Of a stretch of DNA of 64,000 nucleotides, positions 57,426-64,000 are shown in pieces; the stretch's first letter is position 1; each line of letters opens with the position of its first letter. The notes under the pieces were generated by a model. It worked only from the letters and a program-made list of their open reading frames with translations. It was not told where the DNA came from and searched no databases. The position numbers and the translations under genes were made by a program. This DNA is from Candidatus Thiovulum imperiosus (GTDB lineage Bacteria > Campylobacterota > Campylobacteria > Campylobacterales > Thiovulaceae), in contig JAMJTW010000010.1 in the NCBI GenBank assembly GCA_024281175.1, positions 36,976 to 100,975 on the forward strand. The letters run 5' to 3'.

Positions 57426-59003
57426 ATGAGAAAAATAGTTGAAGAGATATTAGAAGAGAAGTTTCAAAAAAGTGTGGTTGTAGAAATTCCCAAAGAGAGT
57501 AAATTTGGTGAATTTTCAACTCCAGTAGCTTTCTCTCTTGCAAAAGAGCTTCGGAAATCACCAATGATAATTGCTGAAGAGTTGGCAAAAGAGTTTACAG
57601 AATTTAATGAGTTTTCAAAAGTAGAAGCAGTTAAAGGATATTTAAATTTCTATTTAAGTGAAGATTTTTTAAATAGCTATTCAGATGGTGCTTTAGTTGA
57701 TGGTGATAGATTTGGAGAGGGTAATGAGAGTGGGAAAATTCTTTTAGAATTTGTTAGTGCAAATCCAACTGGACCACTTCACATTGGACATAGCAGAGGT
57801 GCTATTTATGGAGATACTCTACTAAAAATTGGAAAATATTTGGGTTATGAAATTGAAGCCGAATACTATATCAATGATGCTGGTAGACAGATAGATTTGT
57901 TGGGACTTTCAATATATCTTTCAGGAAAAGAGCTTTTAGGAAAAACTGTAACTTATCCTGAAGAGTATTATCGAGGTGACTACATTGTAGATATGGCAAA
58001 AGAGGCTCTGACAGAATTTGGAGAAAAGATATTTCGAGAAGAGAGTATTGGTGATTTAGCTTCTTGGGGCAAAGAGAAGATGATGGTAGAGATAGTTCAA
58101 AATCTTGATAGTGTTGGGATAAAATTTGATGTTTTTGTTTCAGAAAGAGATATCTTTAGAGAGTGGGAAGACTCTTTAAAAGAGCTAGAAAGTAGAGGTG
58201 GAGTTTATAAAGAAGATGGAAAACTTTGGCTGAAATCTACTCAATTTGGAGATGAGAAAGATAGAGTTATTGTAAGAGAAAACTCCGTACCTACCTATTT
58301 AGCTGGAGATATAGCGTATCATCACAATAAATATAATAGAGATTATGACAAGTATATAAATATTTGGGGTGCTGACCATCATGGATACATAAAAAGAGTA
58401 GAGTCAGCAATCGAATTTTTGGGATATAACTCAAAACAGTTAGAGGTAATTCTAACTCAAATGGTAGCTTTATTAAAAGATGGTGAGCCATATAAAATGA
58501 GCAAAAGAGCTGGAAACTTTGTTTTAATGAGAGATGTTGTTGATGAGGTTGGAGCTGACGCTTTAAGATACACATTTGCGAGTAAAACTCCAGATACTTC
58601 ATTACAATTTGATGTTGCTGAACTTACAAAACAGGATAACTCAAATCCCATTTACTATATAAATTATGCTCATGCAAGAATTCACTCTCTTTTAAGAAAA
58701 AGTTCTCTTTTAGAAAAAGATATTTTACAAAGTAGAATAGAACTTGATGCGAAGAGAAAAGAGCTTCTCTTTTTAGCACTTCGACTTCCAGAGATAGTGA
58801 GAGATAGTTTTGAGAGTCGTCAAACTCAAAAACTTACAGATTACTTACACTCTCTCGCTTCAAACTTCCACAGTTTTTATAATAGTAATAAAATTGTCGA
58901 AACTGAAAGTGAAGCACAACTACTGAAATTATCACTTGTTGTTGCAAATTCAATAAAAATTGGACTCTCACTTCTTGGAATTGAAGCAAAAGAGAGTATG
59001 TAG
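57426..59003 (+). CDS. argS: Arginyl-tRNA synthetase
   Basis: LLEFVSANPTGPLHIGHSRGAIYGD; likely ATG at 57426. Confidence 0.96.
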   Translation: MRKIVEEILEEKFQKSVVVEIPKESKFGEFSTPVAFSLAKELRKSPMIIAEELAKEFTEFNEFSKVEAVKGYLNFYLSEDFLNSYSDGALVDGDRFGEGNESGKILLEFVSANPTGPLHIGHSRGAIYGDTLLKIGKYLGYEIEAEYYINDAGRQIDLLGLSIYLSGKELLGKTVTYPEEYYRGDYIVDMAKEALTEFGEKIFREESIGDLASWGKEKMMVEIVQNLDSVGIKFDVFVSERDIFREWEDSLKELESRGGVYKEDGKLWLKSTQFGDEKDRVIVRENSVPTYLAGDIAYHHNKYNRDYDKYINIWGADHHGYIKRVESAIEFLGYNSKQLEVILTQMVALLKDGEPYKMSKRAGNFVLMRDVVDEVGADALRYTFASKTPDTSLQFDVAELTKQDNSNPIYYINYAHARIHSLLRKSSLLEKDILQSRIELDAKRKELLFLALRLPEIVRDSFESRQTQKLTDYLHSLASNFHSFYNSNKIVETESEAQLLKLSLVVANSIKIGLSLLGIEAKESM

Positions 59004-59011
59004 GAATTAAA

Positions 59012-60247
59012 ATGGTAGATTTTTTAGAAAAAGCGAAAGAGAGCAGTAGGGTTGTATCCCAACTTGATGGTGCAAAAAAGAGTGAAATCTTAAATAGAAT
59101 GGCTGATGTTCTTTTAGAAAATATAGAACCTATCGTCTTTGAAAACCAGAAAGATTTGGAGTATGCTGGAACAGAGGGACTCTCTCCAGCAATGGTAGAC
59201 CGACTCTTTTTAGATGAAAAGAGAATTGGAGATATGGCAACTTCACTTCGAGAAATTGCATCTTTAAAAGAGCCTGTTGGTAGAGTTTTAGATGGCTGGA
59301 TAAATGATATTGGACTCAGAATTGAGAAAGTTTCAGTTCCAATTGGAGTGATTGGTATCATCTACGAGTCTCGACCAAATGTTACAAGTGATACAGCTGG
59401 ACTCTGTTTCAAAAGTGGAAATGTAGCAATTTTAAAAGGTGGAAAAGAGGCTGAAAACTCAAATAAAATCATTGCTCTAATTTTACAAAGTGTTCTTGAA
59501 GAGTTTGGTATTCCAAAAGAGGCAATTTCTCTACTTCCAGATAGTAGTCGAGAGGGAGTAGCAAAGATGATAAAAGAGGACGCTTTTATCGACCTCATCA
59601 TTCCAAGAGGTGGAGAGGGACTCATTCGATATGTAAATTCAAATGCTACTGTTCCAGTTGTCAAACATGATAAAGGTCTCTGTCATGTCTATATCGATAA
59701 AGATGCTGATATTGAAAAAGCTCTCGATATTGCAATAAATTCCAAAACTCAGAGAGTTGGAGTTTGTAATGCTATGGAAACTCTCCTTGTTGATTTCTCT
59801 ATTGCTGATGAGGTTCTTCCAAAACTGAAAGAGCGATTTGATGAAAAGGGAACTGAAATCAAAGGGTGTGGAACAACTGAAAATATCATAGAAGTTTCAG
59901 CACACGCTACTGATGAGGATTTCAATACAGAGTATCTTGCAAATATTTTAAATGTGAAAGTTGTTAGTGGAGTTTTTGAGGCGATAAATCATATCTCTCG
60001 ATACGGTTCTGGACACTCTGAAGCTATCGTTACGGAAAACTATACAACTGCTGAACAGTTTATGAATGAGATAGACGCTTCAACTATCTACCTCAACGCT
60101 TCTACTCGTTTTACAGATGGTGCTGTTTTTGGATTTGGTGCTGAAGTTGGAATTTCAACAAATAAACTTCATGCAAGAGGTCCAATGGGAATAAATGAAC
60201 TCACAACTTACAAATATAAAGTCTATGGAAATGGACAGATAAAGTAA
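59012..60247 (+). CDS. proA: Gamma-glutamyl phosphate reductase
   Basis: 411 aa; IYESRPNVTSDTAGLCFKSGN. Confidence 0.96.
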   Translation: MVDFLEKAKESSRVVSQLDGAKKSEILNRMADVLLENIEPIVFENQKDLEYAGTEGLSPAMVDRLFLDEKRIGDMATSLREIASLKEPVGRVLDGWINDIGLRIEKVSVPIGVIGIIYESRPNVTSDTAGLCFKSGNVAILKGGKEAENSNKIIALILQSVLEEFGIPKEAISLLPDSSREGVAKMIKEDAFIDLIIPRGGEGLIRYVNSNATVPVVKHDKGLCHVYIDKDADIEKALDIAINSKTQRVGVCNAMETLLVDFSIADEVLPKLKERFDEKGTEIKGCGTTENIIEVSAHATDEDFNTEYLANILNVKVVSGVFEAINHISRYGSGHSEAIVTENYTTAEQFMNEIDASTIYLNASTRFTDGAVFGFGAEVGISTNKLHARGPMGINELTTYKYKVYGNGQIK

Positions 60248-60254
60248 ATTTTAT

Positions 60255-60427
60255 GGAGTGGCTAAATAGCCACTTTGCCTCTTCTCTCATTTAGTAAAAC
60301 TTTGTTCTTGATATAAGCCAAGCGATTGAGAAATCTTGGAAACTTATCATTTTACTTGAAGTAATATAACAGACTTCTTACCCTAAAGGGTTTTTTGAAA
60401 TGTAAAAATACCATATTGAGTCACTTT
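60255..60427. mobile_element. Degenerate MITE-like copy
   Basis: Left end GGAGTGGCTAAATAG; interior homologous to 57186-57300 (agcgattgagaaatcttg.aaacttatc.ttttact). Confidence 0.6.
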
Positions 60428-60502
60428 AAAACTATACAGCGGACATTTTAAAATTTGTATTTCTTATAAGTTGTGTTAAAATTAATCAAATAAGGATATT
60501 TA

Positions 60503-62654
60503 ATGAATGGTTTTAATTATAAGACAAATGATTTCAATATAAATAATGCCTACTGGTTAGGTGTTTTAGCTAATGAAGTTTATGATGTAAATGATGAAAA
60601 TATTTCTGAGAAACTCTCAAAGTTTGGGTTTTCAGAACTAAAATTTTTTAGTAAAAGAAGCTCACAAGCTTGTATATGTGGAAATAAGTCATCACTTATT
60701 CTCTCATTCAGAGGAACTGAAGGAAGATTAAATGATTGGCTAACAGATGCAACTGTTAGACATAGCAAGGTTTGGTGGACTCGTTCATGCTGGTTTTTAC
60801 AATGCACTTCACTATATATATGATGAAATCCTAGATTATATTCAAGCCAACCTAAAAGATAGAAAACTTTTGATTACAGGACATAGTTTAGGTGGTGCTC
60901 TTGCAGCTTTAGCTGGCATACAACTTAAAGTAGATAGAGATATTGAAATTAGTGGTATTTACACTTTTGGTGAACCAAAAGTTGGCGATGATAAATTTGC
61001 TCATAACTTTGAAATTCTATTAGGTAAAAAGCTATTTAGGTTTGTAAACAATAATGATATTGTTCCTCGTGTGCCTTTCTCTATTCCCCACATTTTCAAA
61101 TATGTTCAAATTGGTCAAATCAAATATTTTGATAGTGATGGTATCTTAAATGATGATATTAATCGTATGGACTCAACTTGGGAAACATTTGAGGGGAGTT
61201 TTGTTAATAAAACTGAATTAATAGCTCGTGGAAAAAAAGACCATGCTATGGTGAAGTACCTTAAACTTTTAGATAATGCTAGAGGAGTTGATAATAAATC
61301 TGAAATTGAACAACTTTTAATTCAAGCTGTAAGTCAATTACAAAGTGTTGTTAAAACAGGATATAAAAATATTCCTATTTTAGACCCTTATAAAATTGAT
61401 AAAGAGCTTAAATTTTCAAAAGGTGATATAAAACTAGAATTAGAAAACCCTACTATAAAAGGTTTTTCAACTATTCAAATATCGGAATTACCACATTTTA
61501 GTTTAAAAAACAAGGAACTCTCTTTTGGTATATCTTTTGATAGATTAGTTTTAGAGAGTATGGATTATAGTGCTTCTTACAAAATTATCTCAAGAAGTGG
61601 TAATTTTGAACTTGAAGCGAAAGGTGTGAAGGCAAATTTCACATTGGAGTTAGATTTTCAAAATCATCTACCAGTTGTTGCAACAAAAAATAGTAATTTT
61701 GAAATAGATAGTCTCGATTTGGAGATGGAGAATATCTATATTCTTGATTTAATTGCTCCACTATTTAAAAATAGTTTTGAGGAGATGATTGCAAAGCGTT
61801 TGCAAGGTTTTATAAATGAATTTTTAACTCGCAAGATACAAACTTTCTATCTCTCTCAAAAAGATACTTTACTCAAACTTAAAAAGTTATATGATATGAA
61901 ATTAAAACAGAGCGGAGGTAAAATAGATGAGAAGCCTCGAATATTAGAGGGGTTTAATGGAGTTGGAGAGTTACCACTTCCTCTATTTTGGGAGTTACCT
62001 AGTGTAGATGTTGAAAACTCAAAATCTATATCAATCGATGAGGTTGTTCAGAATGCAAAAACAGGAGACATTATTCTTTTTGCTGGTTCTTATCCATCAA
62101 GTAAAAGAATTAGAAGATTAACACAGAGTTGTTTCTCTCATGTTGTATTTGTTGTAAAAGAACCAGATATAGCAGATGGAAAAGCGTGTGTATGGCAAGC
62201 AACTTCTAGTGTTCATAGAGGGGTTCTACGAAATATGGAACATAAATCTGGAATTCAACTTAACTACTTAGATGAAATGGTTCAAGATTATAGAGATGAA
62301 GACTCTGGTGCAATTATCTGTTGGAGACAACTCAATCGAGAGAGTAGAGATGATAAACTAGAGCAAGAGAGTCTTGCTAAGGTGAAAGAATTTATTAAAG
62401 AGATGGATGGTAAACCATACACAAATGATATGGACGGTCTCTATATTATGGGATTGATGGAAGTTGATAATCCAAATAAAGAAGATTACTTTTGTGCTGG
62501 TATAGTTGCAGAGTCTCAAATGAGGTTTAACATCTTAAAAGATACTTTTTATCAATATCAATATGCTCCTAGGGACTTTTCAGAGAGACAAGATAGACTA
62601 CCTTTTAAGAATGGAAATAGTAGTTTTGGAGAACAAATAGTTATTAGGGACTGA
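60503..62654 (+). pseudogene. Lipase (class 3)-like + NlpC/YiiX-like papain-fold protein, interrupted by a frameshift near 60765
   Basis: ORF 60503-60823 carries LSFRGTEGRLNDWLTDATVRHSK; ORF 60747-62654 continues RFGGLVHAGFYNAL...ITGHSLGGALAALAG and TGDIILFAGSYPSSKRIRRLTQSCFSHVVFV. Confidence 0.7.
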
Positions 62655-62762
62655 CGAAATAGCTTTTTCAGGTAAAACACTTTAAGGAAGCAAAGCGACC
62701 GAAGAGTCCACCTGACTCTTCGCATTCGCTCAGAGATGAAAATCTTCTATTTGGTCAGTTCC
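62647..62762. mobile_element. MITE-like element (116 bp)
   Basis: Ends GGGACTGACGAAATAG / CTATTTGGTCAGTTCC; no TSD visible. Confidence 0.7.
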
Positions 62763-62879
62763 AAAATTTATCGTCATTAGTAAAAGCGGAAATCAATAAT
62801 TACAAGGGACTTGGACACATCAAAAACTTGTAATTAATTTTGATGGCTCTCTCCTGAATTTACGGTTTGATGCGATTTA

Positions 62880-63110
62880 ACAATTGAAGAAACTTTGCAA
62901 ATAGGAAGCTACTCCCTTTCAGAACTTCTAAACTTTTCAGAAATCATTTTTGTAAATGAAGAAACTCTAAAGTTGTAGAACTTTTCAAGAACTGGAAAAC
63001 TTCACGGTCTTTCTCCAGTTGAAACAAATTTGGAACTCCAAAAGCAAGGTTTTCAAGAAAAGGAAAATGGAAGTTGGAAACTCTATTTCGAAACTAAAGT
63101 TCCGACTTCT
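62880..63110 (+). pseudogene. Decayed Rha-like C-terminal remnant
   Basis: Contains TGGAAAACTTCACGGTCTTTCTCCAGTTGAAAC, also present at 63967-64000 in rha copy 3, then LQKQGFQEKENGSWKLYFET. Confidence 0.6.
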
Positions 63111-63140
63111 ATTTTTGTAAAATTTCAGAAAAGGATTTTT

Positions 63141-63365
63141 GTGGAGAAAGAAGAGAATTTAGTAAAGAAAACTTGCCGAGAATTGGGAATTACACAAAAA
63201 GAGTTGGCTGAAAAAACTGGATTTTCAGAAGATAGTATTTCTAAATGGAATAAAGGTGCAAAAATTCCTAAAAGTGCTGAAAATTTCTTTCATACTTTAA
63301 TAAGAATGGATAAATTTCAGCAAATGGAAAATCTGGTTAATCAGATTAAAACCTTGACTTTATAG
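63141..63365 (+). CDS. XRE-family HTH regulator (HTH-Rha module copy 3)
   Basis: GTG start; NLVKKTCRELGITQKELAEKTGFSEDSISKWNKGAKIP. Confidence 0.8.
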   Translation: MEKEENLVKKTCRELGITQKELAEKTGFSEDSISKWNKGAKIPKSAENFFHTLIRMDKFQQMENLVNQIKTLTL

Positions 63366-63385
63366 TATATATAAGATTATAATAG

Positions 63386-63434
63386 CTCCAAACAAGTAGA
63401 AACGGCTATTTCTATTTGTAAATCTTGATTGGAG
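63386..63434 (+). promoter_or_regulatory. Structured leader upstream of rha copy 3
   Basis: Outer stem CTCCAA(63386-63391)/TTGGAG(63429-63434); inner hairpin CAAGTAGAAA-CGGCTA-TTTCTATTTG (63393-63418). Confidence 0.65.
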
Positions 63435-63443
63435 ACTAATTAA

Positions 63444-64000
63444 ATGAACAAAAATTCTAACATATCTCTGTTGGAAATCATCGATGATAAGCCAAAAGTA
63501 TCACATAGAATTATTGCTTTACATACAGATAATAAAGAAGAAACTGTTTCAAGACTTATTAGAAGATATCTTGATAAATTAGAGCTTTTTGGACAGGTCG
63601 GATTTAAAATCCAGACTGTAACAAACTCGGCAGGTGCGGTAAATGAGGAAAAAACTTTTTATCTAAATGAACCTCAAGCTACTCTTCTTTTAACTTTTCT
63701 ACGAAACAATGACATTGTTGTAATTTTCAAAGTTGAACTTGTCAAACAGTTTTTTGAAATGAGAGAAAAACTTCAAAATCCAATTTTACAATTTCCAAAC
63801 TTTTCAGAAATTCTTTCTGTAAATGAAGAAGCTCTAAAAGTTGTAGAACTTTTCAAGTCCTCTTCCTCTTTCGATTTGCTACTTCTCCAAAAGCTCCTAA
63901 AAGAGAAAAGTATTTCCTCTCTCTTCCAACTCGACTTTTCCCAAACCTATTTTCTTCCAACAGAAATTGGAAAACTTCACGGTCTTTCTCCAGTTGAAAC
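63444..64000 (+). CDS. Rha-family phage regulatory protein (copy 3, runs off window)
   Basis: MNKNSNISLLEIIDDKPKVSHRIIALHTDNKEETVSRLIRRYLDKLELFGQVGF...TFYLNEPQATLLLTFLRNNDIVVIFKVELVKQFFEMR. Confidence 0.8.
   Translation, partial: MNKNSNISLLEIIDDKPKVSHRIIALHTDNKEETVSRLIRRYLDKLELFGQVGFKIQTVTNSAGAVNEEKTFYLNEPQATLLLTFLRNNDIVVIFKVELVKQFFEMREKLQNPILQFPNFSEILSVNEEALKVVELFKSSSSFDLLLLQKLLKEKSISSLFQLDFSQTYFLPTEIGKLHGLSPVE

Overview
AT-rich 64 kb chromosomal window, most likely from a Campylobacterota (epsilonproteobacterial) genome, inferred from gene content and order. Housekeeping loci include aas-like, feoAB, glyA, rpsL-rpsG-fusA, a three-gene molybdoenzyme operon, fliK-like, serA, queE, folP, rsmD, pssA, waaF-like, sucCD, argS and proA. 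Between about 20.0 and 33.7 kb there is an accessory/defence island, with a related segment starting at about 62.8 kb. The strongest system is a UG/DRT2-like reverse transcriptase (23042-24469) preceded by a structured intergenic RNA candidate (about 22683-23035). That RNA contains a 129-nt (43-codon) stop-free unit bounded by near-direct repeats (TGTTTCA / TGTCTCA). This is the architecture expected for a DRT2 template that makes a concatemeric 'never-ending' ORF. The island segment holding this RT, an ATPase-nuclease pair and an HTH-Rha module is flanked by about 250-bp copies of the 3' end of the neighbouring molybdoenzyme gene. Other points: recurring HTH-Rha (phage antirepressor-like) modules whose 3' tails sit directly upstream of unrelated cargo genes; a rha leader RNA fold supported by a compensatory base change and sequestering the rha ribosome-binding site; a non-autonomous inverted-repeat element (MITE-like) family, one copy with an 8-bp target-site duplication; a fusA fragment beside a decayed toxin-antitoxin locus; and a 14-bp tandem duplication that frameshifts a Bro-N gene. 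All calls come from reading the sequence and the ORF track; no database search or folding program was run.
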